64,000 bases of DNA from JANMDU01 sp031375105 (lineage in GTDB: Bacteria; Pseudomonadota; Gammaproteobacteria; Burkholderiales; Burkholderiaceae_C): the NCBI GenBank assembly GCA_031375105.1, contig JANMHJ010000060.1:1-64000 (forward strand), written 5' to 3'. The notes beneath the pieces are model-generated. The model worked only from the letters and a program-made list of their open reading frames with translations, made no database searches and was not told where the DNA came from. Every line of letters begins with the position of its first letter. Position 1 is the stretch's first letter. A program made the position numbers and the translations under genes. Below are positions 17,359 to 25,625 of this stretch, in pieces.

Positions 17359-18708
17359 CTAGCCAACGGAGGCCATCTTGCAACTCGTCGGCATCTGTGC
17401 CTTGGCTGCATCAATAACGCGGATCACACGAAAGCCGTAGCCTGAGCCTTCTACATCGTATTTCACACCAGGGTTGCCTTGCTTGTCCATGATTCCAACA
17501 ACAAGAGGTTGTTGGAATTGGTGGTCTGAATCGCGCATCTGGCCGCTTTGCCCAAAGAGCGTGATGCTGGTTTTCGAGAGGCGCTTAGCCAAGCTGATCA
17601 CATCAATGCCTTGCGCTGCGCTGGTGCCCGTTAAGGCCTGCGCCAAAGCTTCCATCATCAGTTGCATGCGCATGTGAACGTAGTCGTCTTCAGGCTTGGG
17701 GAAGCGCTTGCGGAAGGCTTGCATGAAGGCATCTGCTTCCCTTTGGCGTGTGCCTTTGACGATGCCATCTGGTGCGCCCACGTTGGGCAACCAATCAGCC
17801 ACGGCAATCACTTTGCCAATACCTGCTTCGCCAATCGCGGCGGGCGCGCCGAGGGCGTTGCCATAGAAGGTGTAGAACTTGCCTTCAAAGCCAACATCTT
17901 TGCAAGCCTTGATGAGCAAGGTGAGATCGTTGCCGAAATTACCTGTCATCACAGCGCCTGCGCCACTGCTCTTGATTTTGGCGGCATAGGGAGCGAAATC
18001 TTTGATGCGCCCGAGCGGATGCAGCTCATCGCCCACGATGGCAATGTCACTGCGCTGAGCAGCAAGCTGGCGCTTTGCTTCGCGCAGCACTGCTTGGCCA
18101 AAACTGTAATCTTGCCCAATCAGATACACCGATTTCAAAGCACGATCCTCGCGCAGCACCTCCATAAGCGCTGCCATGCGCATATCGGCATGCGCATCGA
18201 AACGGAAATGCCATGGGCTGCATTTTTCATTCGTCAGAATCGGATCGACAGCGGAGTAATTCAAAAACACCAGGCGCTGATCTGGCCTGCGCTCATTGTG
18301 TTTGTTGATCGCATCAATCAAGGCCGCAGCAACGGATGAGCTGTTGCCTTGCATGATGATCTGAGCGCCATCGTCAATCGCAGCGCGTAGCATCGACAGC
18401 GCTTCTTCCACTTGGCCTTTGCTGTCGTAACGCTCGATCTCCAATAGGCGCTTTGCTTTGCCCGCAAGCACAATGCCGCCACGCGCATTCACGCGCTCTG
18501 TGGCCCACACGAGATTGCGATGCACTGCCTCGCCGGTATTGGCAAACGCGCCTGAGAGTGCCTCAATCAGCGCTATCTTTATAGGAGCACTCTGCGCACG
18601 ATTTATAACGGCTAGAGCACCAAAAGACATAAAAAAAGCGCCTGATGTGGCGACACTGATGCCGCTTTTCAAGAGCGTACGTCTAGATTTATATTTAGCC
18701 ATTGGCAT
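17359..18708 (-). CDS. Periplasmic branched-chain-amino-acid-type ABC binding protein
   Basis: This 449-residue protein is a type I solute-binding protein of the LivK/urea-binding group. After an N-terminal signal (RRTLLKSGISVATSGAFF) the mature part opens with PIKIALIEALSGAFANTGEA, which is typical. Other recognisable parts are RLVFLNYSAVDPILTNEKC and VYLIGQDYSFGQAV. I chose ATG 18708, preceded by GGGAG eight bases upstream. No permease or ATPase genes lie nearby, so its transport partner and ligand are unknown. The signal-cleavage region (AVINRAQSAPIKIA) is encoded by a copy of the dispersed short repeat. Confidence 0.87.
   Translation of the reverse strand: MPMAKYKSRRTLLKSGISVATSGAFFMSFGALAVINRAQSAPIKIALIEALSGAFANTGEAVHRNLVWATERVNARGGIVLAGKAKRLLEIERYDSKGQVEEALSMLRAAIDDGAQIIMQGNSSSVAAALIDAINKHNERRPDQRLVFLNYSAVDPILTNEKCSPWHFRFDAHADMRMAALMEVLREDRALKSVYLIGQDYSFGQAVLREAKRQLAAQRSDIAIVGDELHPLGRIKDFAPYAAKIKSSGAGAVMTGNFGNDLTLLIKACKDVGFEGKFYTFYGNALGAPAAIGEAGIGKVIAVADWLPNVGAPDGIVKGTRQREADAFMQAFRKRFPKPEDDYVHMRMQLMMEALAQALTGTSAAQGIDVISLAKRLSKTSITLFGQSGQMRDSDHQFQQPLVVGIMDKQGNPGVKYDVEGSGYGFRVIRVIDAAKAQMPTSCKMASVG
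18572..18618 (+). repeat. Dispersed short repeat inside the solute-binding protein gene
   Basis: The plus strand reads GCTATCTTTATAGGAGCA, then CTGCGCA, then TTTATAACGGCTAGAGC, close to consensus. The gene reads the other strand in frame, giving AVINRAQSAPIKIA. Confidence 0.75.
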
Positions 18709-18820
18709 AAGAATTCTCCCTTGAAACCTGATACATGAGCTACAGATATGAGCCATGCGGCAACGCTCTCATCATGGGGATGAGCAGCGCACCAGCCGCG
18801 AAGTTTACCAGGAGCTTGCT

Positions 18821-19216
18821 ATGTTTTTTTCACCTACTCGCATCAATCGCGCAGCTTTGAATGCTTACGGCTATGTGCCCAGCGCTTGGTCACGATCAGA
18901 CACATTTGATCGCGTCTTTTCAGATGCACTCGATGGCAACAACCAGCGCAGCCAAGTTGAAAGTGATGACACCTCCATCACGCTGAGCTTGGATGTGCCA
19001 GGCCTGTCCAAAGAGCAGCTCACGATTGGCATCGAAGGCCGTATCGTGCGCATCACATCGAAAGACGACGCACCACGCAGCTTCAAAGCCGCTTACAAGT
19101 TAGGCAGCGACGTGGACGCAACTAAGAGCGAAGCCAAGCTGGAGAATGGCGTACTGACTTTGAAGTTTGCTAAGGTCGCACCCGAGAGCCGCGAAACACT
19201 GCTAACGATCAACTGA
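18821..19216 (+). CDS. Small heat-shock protein, Hsp20/alpha-crystallin family
   Basis: This 131-residue chaperone holds unfolding proteins without ATP. The alpha-crystallin domain runs from about residue 45 to the end: DDTSITLSLDVPGLSKEQL, then the beta strand IEGRIVRIT and the signature-like KLENGVLTLKFAK. It ends almost at the domain boundary and shows no clear IxI oligomerisation motif, so it is short for the family. The start ATG 18821 is preceded by AGGAG. It is divergent from the solute-binding protein gene. Confidence 0.9.
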   Translation: MFFSPTRINRAALNAYGYVPSAWSRSDTFDRVFSDALDGNNQRSQVESDDTSITLSLDVPGLSKEQLTIGIEGRIVRITSKDDAPRSFKAAYKLGSDVDATKSEAKLENGVLTLKFAKVAPESRETLLTIN

Positions 19217-19235
19217 TTAACTCAGAGCTGATCGA

Positions 19236-19395
19236 GGGGTCTCTGAATAATTCGTCGGGATGGAGCAGGCCTAGATTCGGGATGAAATGCTAGGCGAAAA
19301 ACGCAGCTTTAGTGGCGCTAAAGCGAGGATTTTCAACGACGCAGCTCGCCCGAAGATAGGTCTGATCCGCCCGAATGAATTGTTCAGCGACTCCC
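19236..19395. mobile_element. MITE-like element with ~50-base terminal inverted repeats
   Basis: The left end GGGGTCTCTGAATAATTC and the reverse complement of the right end, GGGAGTCGCTGAACAATTC, continue to match for about 50 bases (CGGG, CAG, CCTA, TTCGGG). The element is 160 bases long and has no open frame of its own. I could not define a target-site duplication with confidence. The right end supplies the last three codons and the stop of tsaD. Confidence 0.7.
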
Positions 19396-20493
19396 TAACG
19401 GCCAGCGCGGCTTCACATCAAAAGCGTAGTTCCGCGAGGGCTGCGCTTTTCCTGTTTGCAGGCGCATCGCAGCGGCCAGTGCAATCATCGCGCCGTTGTC
19501 GGTACACAAATGTAATTCTGGGTAATGCACGCGAATGCCACTCATTGCGCAAGCGGCATTGAGCTGATCGCGCAAACTACGATTTGCGCCAACGCCACCC
19601 GCCACCACTAAGCGATTCAAACCCGATTGCTGTACCGCCTTGAGCGATTTTTTCACAAGTACTTCAGTGATCGCGGCTTGAATGCTCGCCGCCAAATTCC
19701 GCAATGTCTCCGCAGACAAAGATTCAACACGTGCCCCAAGCACCGTTTTACCTTCAGGCACATCGCCCACCAAACGTTTGACTTGCGTTAGCACCGCAGT
19801 TTTCAAGCCCGCAAAAGAAAAATCCAAATCACCGCTGTACAGCAAGGGGCGTGGAAATTTAAAAGCCACCGGATCGCCACCCTCCGCTAATTTCGCCAAT
19901 TGCGGCCCGCCGGGATACGGCAAACCGAGCAATTTTGCAGTCTTGTCAAAGGCTTCTCCCGCTGCATCGTCAATCGTCTCACCCAGCAGCGCGTATTCGC
20001 CCACGCCATCCACGCGCATCAGCTGGGTGTGGCCACCGCTAACAAGTAGCGCGATAAAGGGGAACTGCGGTGGATCTGCGCTCAAAAATGGCGAAAGCAA
20101 ATGCCCTTCAAGATGATGCACACCTATCACAGGCTTGCCCAAAGCGCTGCCTAAAGCGCAGGCTGCCCCCGCGCCAACCAGCAATGCACCCGCCAGACCG
20201 GGGCCACGCGTAAATGCTATAAAATCAATAGCACTTAGCGCAGTATTTGAAGGGGCTATAGCTTCTTTTGTTAGTGGAATGAGACGCCGAATATGGTCTC
20301 GACTGGCCAGCTCTGGCACCACACCCCCATAGGCGCGGTGCATCTCAATCTGACTGTAAAGCGTTGCACCAAGAAGGACAGGTATCGGCGCTTGCATCGC
20401 TGATTTGTCGCCCATATTTGGTGCAAATGCATCCGCTTGCACCAAGGCCACGCCTGTTTCGTCGCAGGAAGATTCAAATCCGAGTATCAACAT
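19384..20493 (-). CDS. tsaD: tRNA N6-threonylcarbamoyladenosine transferase TsaD
   Basis: TsaD transfers the threonylcarbamoyl group to A37 of ANN-decoding tRNAs, working with TsaB, TsaE and TsaC. The N-terminus MLILGFESSCDETGVAL is typical. The metal-binding histidines lie in GVHHLEGHLLSP, and FIALLVSGGHTQL and FAGLKTAVLTQV are conserved. The 369-residue protein is somewhat longer than the usual ~340. The last residues (Gly-Ser-Arg-stop) are read from the terminal repeat of the MITE-like element at 19236-19395. A segment near residue 85 matches the dispersed short repeat. Confidence 0.95.
   Translation of the reverse strand: MLILGFESSCDETGVALVQADAFAPNMGDKSAMQAPIPVLLGATLYSQIEMHRAYGGVVPELASRDHIRRLIPLTKEAIAPSNTALSAIDFIAFTRGPGLAGALLVGAGAACALGSALGKPVIGVHHLEGHLLSPFLSADPPQFPFIALLVSGGHTQLMRVDGVGEYALLGETIDDAAGEAFDKTAKLLGLPYPGGPQLAKLAEGGDPVAFKFPRPLLYSGDLDFSFAGLKTAVLTQVKRLVGDVPEGKTVLGARVESLSAETLRNLAASIQAAITEVLVKKSLKAVQQSGLNRLVVAGGVGANRSLRDQLNAACAMSGIRVHYPELHLCTDNGAMIALAAAMRLQTGKAQPSRNYAFDVKPRWPLGSR
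20216..20262 (+). repeat. Dispersed short repeat inside tsaD
   Basis: The plus strand reads GCTATAAAATCAATAGCA, then TAGCGCA, then a diverged right end GGGGCTATAGC. tsaD reads the other strand in frame as ALSAIDFIA. By my recollection of the family this stretch is not longer than usual, so the repeat may have overwritten rather than enlarged the gene. Confidence 0.6.
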
Positions 20494-20522
20494 ATTGGCC
20501 TGAATTTTGCACTACTCAAAGC

Positions 20523-21200
20523 ATGAGCCTGCAAAAAACCCCCGATGCACGCCTCCCCGAAGCTGGTTTGGCTGCTGCGCACAAGCTGCGCATCATCGTT
20601 GTTGCGCCCGAAACGCTTACGCCTGACAGCACTGACGAACACGCGGCGCAAGAGGCTGTGCGCAGCCGTGAGCTGCGCATCGGCCTGCTGGAATGCGGCT
20701 ACAACATCATCGCCGTACTGCCCGCTGACAGCTTTCTCGCTCAGCGCATCACGCAATTGCAGCCCGACATGATCATCGTCGATGCAGAAAGCGATGCCCG
20801 CGATGCGCTCGAGCATGTGGTGATGGCCACCCGAGATGAACGCCGCCCCATCGTGCTTTTCACAGAAGACAACGACACCACCCATGTGAAAGCGGCAGTG
20901 GCAGCGGGCGTGAATGCCTATATCGTTGCAGGCCTCGCACCGGATCGCATTCGCCCCATCATGGATGTGGCCATGGCGCGCTTTGAGCACGAGCAAAGCC
21001 TGCGGCAAGAGCTGCAAAGCGCCCGTTCAGAACTGCAAGACCGCAAAACCATCGACCGCGCCAAGGGTTTGCTCATGCAAAGGCAAAATTTATCAGAGCA
21101 AGATGCTTACGAGAAATTGCGCAAAACGGCGATGGATAAAGGGCTGAAGCTGGCCGATGTGGCGCAGCGGATGTTGGATGTGGCGGATTTGCTCAGCTAG
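20523..21200 (+). CDS. nasT: NasT-like ANTAR-domain RNA-binding antiterminator
   Basis: This 225-residue protein has an N-terminal receiver-like domain (residues ~20-145; acidic residue in MIIVDAESDARDA) and a C-terminal ANTAR domain (~165-222; KTIDRAKGLLMQRQNLSEQD then YEKLRKTAMDKGLKLADVA). ANTAR proteins bind paired hairpins with A1/G4 hexaloops in nascent RNA and prevent termination. NasT does this for nitrate assimilation operons. The receiver lacks a clear conserved lysine, as in other NasT proteins. No nasS partner gene lies beside it. Its likely target is the nrtA leader at 25460-25590. The start is ATG 20523, divergent from tsaD. Confidence 0.87.
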   Translation: MSLQKTPDARLPEAGLAAAHKLRIIVVAPETLTPDSTDEHAAQEAVRSRELRIGLLECGYNIIAVLPADSFLAQRITQLQPDMIIVDAESDARDALEHVVMATRDERRPIVLFTEDNDTTHVKAAVAAGVNAYIVAGLAPDRIRPIMDVAMARFEHEQSLRQELQSARSELQDRKTIDRAKGLLMQRQNLSEQDAYEKLRKTAMDKGLKLADVAQRMLDVADLLS

Positions 21201-21232
21201 AAAAAAGGGCAGCCCTTGAAACAGCTGCCCTT
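21201..21232 (-). terminator. Intrinsic terminator of the lipoprotein gene
   Basis: On the minus strand AAGGGCAGC and GCTGCCCTT pair around a ten-base loop, followed by TTTTTT. It lies between convergent genes; the plus-strand tail is only TTCGTT, so it should work mainly for the minus strand. Confidence 0.8.
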
Positions 21233-21251
21233 CGTTACGAAGCATCAAGAA

Positions 21252-22157
21252 TCACAGGCCTGTTAAGTTGCAATTCAATGTGCGACGGTTCAAACCGCTA
21301 TCAAAGTACGTGATCACCAGCAAGTCTTGCGTGTCGGGAGACACATTGACTGACAAATCCGCCTTGGTCACGCGGTTGCGTGCAGAAGATCCACTCAGAT
21401 TCCAATCCAGAATGCCGAACATGAGTTTGACGCTTGTCTCGGATGTGGTGTTCTGATAGAGGCCTCCGTCCGCAGCGCCGTTGACACTTGGCTCATACAA
21501 CACGCCATTGTGGGTGTACTCAATTCCTCCGTTGGCAAGATAACGTATTTGACAAGTTTGCGAAGTAACAATCGGATCATTACCGACCAAACGCTTACCT
21601 GCTAAGCAGCTGCTCCAGTTAGAAGAATTGATCAGAAATGAAGATGCTGGGCAGGCCAAGATGTCTGCTCTTGTCGCAACATCCGATGCTGGTGGGGTGG
21701 CAGTAACACTTCCGCTCGCTATTGCTACATCACACACGGTTTGATTGGGTGCCATGCGGCAAAGTTGATAACTGAATGCATAGGTGCCTGCGCTGGTGCC
21801 TGGCGCAATTGTGACCACGCCTGTGCTGGTATTCAAATTGATTGAGCCAGCGGCGGGTGCGGCGCTAGTACGCGTGACGGCTGCAAGGCTTGCGTTGGTC
21901 CCAAGCACAGCGGCGGTGGTTGTGCCATTGAAGGTGACTGTATCGTTCACTTGCACGGGTGTGGTGCTGCCGCCTGCTACAGATTGAATAGCCGGAAAAG
22001 TATCGTTTACCGCGTTGGCGTTATTGACTGGGTCTAGGATCGGCGGCGCAACACCGCCGTCGCCGCCGCCACCACCGCATGCAGCGATAGCCGCTACCAG
22101 AGCCATGCTTGCCGACCAGCGCAATGCGCGTGTATTCCAATTAAAAGTGGTTTTCAT
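21252..22157 (-). CDS. Putative lipoprotein of unknown function
   Basis: I do not recognise this 301-residue protein. It starts at ATG 22157 after an AAGGA site. A signal segment SASMALVAAIAAC ends in a lipobox cysteine followed by a run of five glycines, so it is probably a lipoprotein. Residues ~60-150 are Thr/Ala/Val-rich, with a pattern like repeated beta-sandwich surface domains (VQVNDTVTFNGTTTAAVLG and SYQLCRMAPNQTVCDVAIA). The C-terminal part has several cysteines (SNWSSCLAGKRL, TSQTCQIRYL, TLNCNLTGL) that could form disulfides. It follows another small exported protein gene with a 35-base gap. Confidence 0.75.
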   Translation of the reverse strand: MKTTFNWNTRALRWSASMALVAAIAACGGGGGDGGVAPPILDPVNNANAVNDTFPAIQSVAGGSTTPVQVNDTVTFNGTTTAAVLGTNASLAAVTRTSAAPAAGSINLNTSTGVVTIAPGTSAGTYAFSYQLCRMAPNQTVCDVAIASGSVTATPPASDVATRADILACPASSFLINSSNWSSCLAGKRLVGNDPIVTSQTCQIRYLANGGIEYTHNGVLYEPSVNGAADGGLYQNTTSETSVKLMFGILDWNLSGSSARNRVTKADLSVNVSPDTQDLLVITYFDSGLNRRTLNCNLTGL

Positions 22158-22192
22158 TGAGATTTTCCTTGAGTTAAAAAGAGGGTTGAAAT

Positions 22193-22633
22193 TCATTTAC
22201 GCAAGTTGCTGACTTTGCATTTCTTGCTAATAAATAGCGATGTGAGGTATTGTTTACGCGCTGCTGCGCTGTCTCGGGTTTGCGCCTTGTTGGCTTCCAC
22301 TTGCTGTAGATTTTGTTGATCGATGCCTAGGTCAGAAGTCAGACGACCCAGCAAATTACCAAATTGCGCAACCTCCGCAGAGCGGGTTTCACGTACAACG
22401 ACATCAGTCAATGCCTTCGCTGTGACGCCAGCGACTTGATTTGCGGCCTGCGCTTGTGTGGGCGCATTTGCTGTGATCGAAGCATCCAACTCCTTCGCAT
22501 CGTCATAGAGCGCTTGACAGCCTAGCTCTGCATCTCCGAGTCGCTCCCGAGGGAACGACTGAGCATGCGCCGAGGCTGCTACCGCGAGAATAAATGGCGG
22601 CAATAAACCAACACAAAATAGTTTAGAGAACAT
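22193..22633 (-). CDS. Small exported protein of unknown function
   Basis: I do not recognise this 146-residue protein. From ATG 22633 it has a clear signal peptide (FCVGLLPPFILAVAASAHAQ) with an AxA cleavage site. The rest is mostly helical and charged, with heptad-like stretches (LGRLTSDLGIDQQNLQQVE), and ends with KKCKVSNLRK. One cysteine near the start of the mature part and one near the end could pair. It probably forms an operon with the downstream lipoprotein gene. Confidence 0.65.
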   Translation of the reverse strand: MFSKLFCVGLLPPFILAVAASAHAQSFPRERLGDAELGCQALYDDAKELDASITANAPTQAQAANQVAGVTAKALTDVVVRETRSAEVAQFGNLLGRLTSDLGIDQQNLQQVEANKAQTRDSAAARKQYLTSLFISKKCKVSNLRK

Positions 22634-22925
22634 AAAACCCTTGTTGAAAGCAGTTAAAAAAGTAAAGAACTGCGAGTGTTGAAGCAATGGCTCATGGAAA
22701 CAACCCGACCCGCGTCGGGTCTTTGCTGCAATTTGTGTAGCAGGTTGCCTTTGTGTGCAGAAAATCACACGAGGCGTACCCTACTGAAGTCTGGTTCTAT
22801 GACTCAAGCTAAGCTATAAATGGTTCAATGCGCGGATTGCTATAGAAACTGAATCATCTTGAGTGAGTATTGGATATGCTTCAGGGCTTAATCACAACGA
22901 CAATGCACGGCTTTAAGGACAATGT

Positions 22926-23579
22926 GTGAGCGATACAAACTACGCGCTAATTTGCGATGACCATCCCTTAGTCGGGCGTGGTCTGCGCGAACTACTCAAG
23001 GATCACCCTCTTTTTGCAAGCATTGCGTGCACATCTTCAGAAATTGAGTGTTTGCAATACATCGCTGCTCATGGTGTGCCAGCCATCGTTGTGGCGGATT
23101 TTTGGCTCGCTGACGATTCATCAGAGCACCTCATCCAGCAGCTCACCATCAATTGGCCAGAGCTGCCCATTTTGATGATGAGCTCTGACGATGATCCGGT
23201 GGTGCAAATCAAATGCCAGCAATGGGGCGCAAAAGGCTTCATCAGCAAGCAGGCCTCGCCCGGCGTGATCCGAGAAGCCGTCTCAGCCTTGATCGAAGGC
23301 TTGGGCTGGTTTATGCCCTTAAATGATCAAGCCATCGCTTCGCCGATACGCAAAAATCAATGGCCAATCACCGCCCTTGAGCTGGGATTGACGGTACGCC
23401 AAGGGCAAATTCTTGCCATGATTATCGAAGGTTTGCCCAATAAGAGGATTGCCCAAAATTTAAGCGTGACAGAAGCCACTGTGAAAGAGCATGTCACAGG
23501 CGTGCTGCAAAAACTCAGCGTAAAAACGCGCGTAGAAGCCATCGCCAAGCTCAAAGACCGTTGCTTCAAGGCTTGGTAA
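22926..23579 (+). CDS. LuxR/NarL-type response regulator
   Basis: This 217-residue response regulator has a receiver domain (ICDDHPLVGRGL; phospho-acceptor in VVADFWLADD; lysine in GFISKQ) and a C-terminal LuxR helix-turn-helix (LTVRQGQILAMIIEGLPNK, then IAQNLSVTEATVKEHV). It starts at GTG 22926 after AAGGAC. The hybrid kinase gene begins seven bases downstream, so the two form a two-component pair. The signal and targets are not evident. Closeness to the nrt operon suggests, but does not show, a link to nitrogen. Confidence 0.9.
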   Translation: MSDTNYALICDDHPLVGRGLRELLKDHPLFASIACTSSEIECLQYIAAHGVPAIVVADFWLADDSSEHLIQQLTINWPELPILMMSSDDDPVVQIKCQQWGAKGFISKQASPGVIREAVSALIEGLGWFMPLNDQAIASPIRKNQWPITALELGLTVRQGQILAMIIEGLPNKRIAQNLSVTEATVKEHVTGVLQKLSVKTRVEAIAKLKDRCFKAW

Positions 23580-23586
23580 TTGCATC

Positions 23587-25428
23587 ATGCAAAAGGGCTT
23601 CTTCAGTAACATCACGATGCCCAGCATCATGCGCGAATACGCACAACTGATCGAACCACCGACGGACATCAGCCCCGAGAAGCACGCGCAATTATTAAAG
23701 ATGACGTTTGAGCGTCTGATTTACGGCTTCACCGTGATGCCGATCATCGCCGCATTCGCAGCGCTTTTTTATGGCAGCCAACACGATGCGCTTTTGATGA
23801 GCCTATGGGCGCTAGGCTATTTGGCGGCTTACTTCTACAGGAAACGACTGATTCGCCAGTTCGATCACGATATGCGCGTGCTCGATGGTCTTGCCTTGAT
23901 GGCGCATTGGGTGCCCAAACTCAAGCGCATCGTGAGCGCCCATGGCCTCGCACTTTGCGCCCCTTTCGTGCTGACAGCCTCAGAGCCTAGCTTTGAATTC
24001 AACACACTTTGGTATTTGGTGATTGCTGCGATCATGGCCAGCAATGCAGCGCATCAAACGCCAGTGCTGGGCGTTTTTGTGCGGTTTTTCAACTGCTCGT
24101 GGAACGTGGCCAGTGCGTTGTCTGTGATCGCTTATCCCGATCACTGGTACTACATCACGCCCATGATTTTGATGTTCACTGGCGCCAATTACCGTCATGC
24201 GCTGATGGCACACAAGTTTTTCCTGCAACAGGTTCGCTTGGAAGAAAGCAGCACACGGTTGGCAGCTCAATTCAAAGAGGCCAAAGAAATTGCCGAGGAT
24301 GCGCTCAAGTCTAAGAATCGCTTTCTTGCCACGGCCAGTCATGATCTGCGCCAGCCTGTCCATGCCATGGGCATGTTGATAGAGGCCATCTTGCACCGCA
24401 ATCAGGATGAATCTCTGAAACCTGCTCTCAGAGATTTACGGTCTAGTTTGCGCGCCATGAACTTGATGTTCAATTCGCTGCTTGATTTGTCCAAACTCGA
24501 GTCAGGCGTGATTGCTGTAGAGCGCAAATCGGTGCATTTGCAAGCCCTCGTACACGAAATCGCCGCGCTTTTTGAGCACGATGCCAGGCATTTGGGCTTG
24601 CAACTGCGTCTGCACCTGCCTCGTCAAGCAGCTATCGCCCATACGGATGCTAACTTGTTGCGCCAAGTGATTCTCAATTTGACGCAGAACGCATTGCGCT
24701 ACACACCGCAAGGTGGTGTCTTGCTGGCTGTGCGCAAAAGAGGTTTGGCTTGGCAAATCGAGGTATGCGACACAGGAATTGGCGTAGCCAAGGAGACCCA
24801 ATCAGACATTTACCTGCCCTACTTTCGAAATGAGCACGCTTGGCGAATTGAATCAGAAGGATATGGATTAGGGCTGTCCGTTGTGGCGCGATGCGCGCTA
24901 TTGCTGAAAGCTCCCGTCGATATGAGATCCACATTGGGGCGCGGCTCTAGGTTTTGGATTCTCGTGCCGAGTATTTCCTCTTCCACAGTATCTCAAGTCG
25001 CTGAAGATGCTGATTTTTCTAAGCTATCCCCTCAAGAAAATACATTTCCTGCCATTAACCATGGGCGCTGCCTGATCGTGGAAGACGACCCCCAAGTCGG
25101 TCGTGCATGGCTGGCTTTGATGCAAACTTGGGGCGTGGAGGCGCACATTGCCAGCAACTCGTCTGAGGCTTTTGCAAGTTTGCAAACTGGCTTTGTGCCA
25201 CAAGCCATTCTTTGCGACGAGCGCCTGCGCGCTGGCGAAAGTGGTTTTGAATTGCTCAAGGCCTTGATGACTCAACTGCCCGACGCGCGGGGGGCGATGG
25301 TCAGCGGTGAATTCAATGCACCCGCATTGGTGCAGGCCGAAGAAGAAGGCTACTTGGTCCTGCGCAAGCCGGTAGATATTGGCTTGGTGCATGACTTACT
25401 TAGCCGCTGGCTCAAAGCGAAAAGATAA
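23587..25428 (+). CDS. Hybrid membrane histidine kinase
   Basis: This 613-residue kinase has four to six hydrophobic segments in the first ~210 residues (e.g. FTVMPIIAAFAALFYG). A HisKA domain follows with the phospho-histidine H252 in ATASHDLRQPVHAMGM. The HATPase domain has the N box LRQVILNLTQNALRYTP and G boxes VCDTGIGVA and YGLGLSV. A C-terminal receiver (LIVEDDPQVGRAWL) has its acceptor D544 in ILCDERL. No periplasmic sensor domain is obvious, so the ligand is probably sensed in the membrane. Its partner is the regulator just upstream. Confidence 0.9.
   Translation: MQKGFFSNITMPSIMREYAQLIEPPTDISPEKHAQLLKMTFERLIYGFTVMPIIAAFAALFYGSQHDALLMSLWALGYLAAYFYRKRLIRQFDHDMRVLDGLALMAHWVPKLKRIVSAHGLALCAPFVLTASEPSFEFNTLWYLVIAAIMASNAAHQTPVLGVFVRFFNCSWNVASALSVIAYPDHWYYITPMILMFTGANYRHALMAHKFFLQQVRLEESSTRLAAQFKEAKEIAEDALKSKNRFLATASHDLRQPVHAMGMLIEAILHRNQDESLKPALRDLRSSLRAMNLMFNSLLDLSKLESGVIAVERKSVHLQALVHEIAALFEHDARHLGLQLRLHLPRQAAIAHTDANLLRQVILNLTQNALRYTPQGGVLLAVRKRGLAWQIEVCDTGIGVAKETQSDIYLPYFRNEHAWRIESEGYGLGLSVVARCALLLKAPVDMRSTLGRGSRFWILVPSISSSTVSQVAEDADFSKLSPQENTFPAINHGRCLIVEDDPQVGRAWLALMQTWGVEAHIASNSSEAFASLQTGFVPQAILCDERLRAGESGFELLKALMTQLPDARGAMVSGEFNAPALVQAEEEGYLVLRKPVDIGLVHDLLSRWLKAKR
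25317..25334 (+). promoter_or_regulatory. Possible NtrC site upstream of the nrt promoter
   Basis: TGCACC and GGTGCA are separated by six bases; the enterobacterial NtrC consensus has five. It lies about 100 bases upstream of the -24 element, the usual distance for an enhancer, but inside the end of the kinase gene. The spacing mismatch makes this tentative. Confidence 0.3.
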
Positions 25429-25429
25429 G

Positions 25430-25446
25430 TTGGCACGCTTCTCGCT
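25430..25446 (+). promoter_or_regulatory. Sigma-54 promoter of the nrt operon
   Basis: TTGGCAC, five bases, then TCGCT matches the TGGCAC-N5-TTGCW consensus with one mismatch and the correct GG to GC spacing. Transcription would start near 25458, just before the two hairpins of the leader. Confidence 0.65.
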
Positions 25447-25459
25447 TATAGACATCCAA

Positions 25460-25590
25460 GGATCAAAGCTGATCCACTGATTCTTAGCTTTGCAATGGCG
25501 CAAGGCTGTCAATCAATCAGAACGAAGGCGTTCTTGATGCATTGCGCACAATTTTTGTGCGTTTGCATGCAAGCACGCCTTTTCTTTTTT
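25460..25590 (+). promoter_or_regulatory. ANTAR-type antitermination leader of the nrt operon
   Basis: Hairpin P1 (25460-25475) is GGATC, hexaloop AAAGCT, GATCC. Hairpin P2 (25486-25507) is an eight-pair stem with hexaloop AATGGC. Both loops have A at position 1 and G at position 4, the rule for ANTAR-bound RNA. Downstream, CGCACAA pairs with TTGTGCG (25545-25561). This overlaps a second possible stem (GTGC..TTGC with GCAAGCAC, 25557-25575) that leads into a T-rich tract at 25579-25590. These are alternative structures typical of an attenuator. The probable binder is the NasT-like protein. Confidence 0.75.
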
Positions 25591-25625
25591 CCATTTCGTT
25601 TCCTGCTTTCTATAGGAGTAATGCC

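Noticed and set aside
22808..22850. Possible further copy of the dispersed short repeat
   Set aside because: Only GCTATA and TGCGC agree; the right end is missing, so I did not count it.
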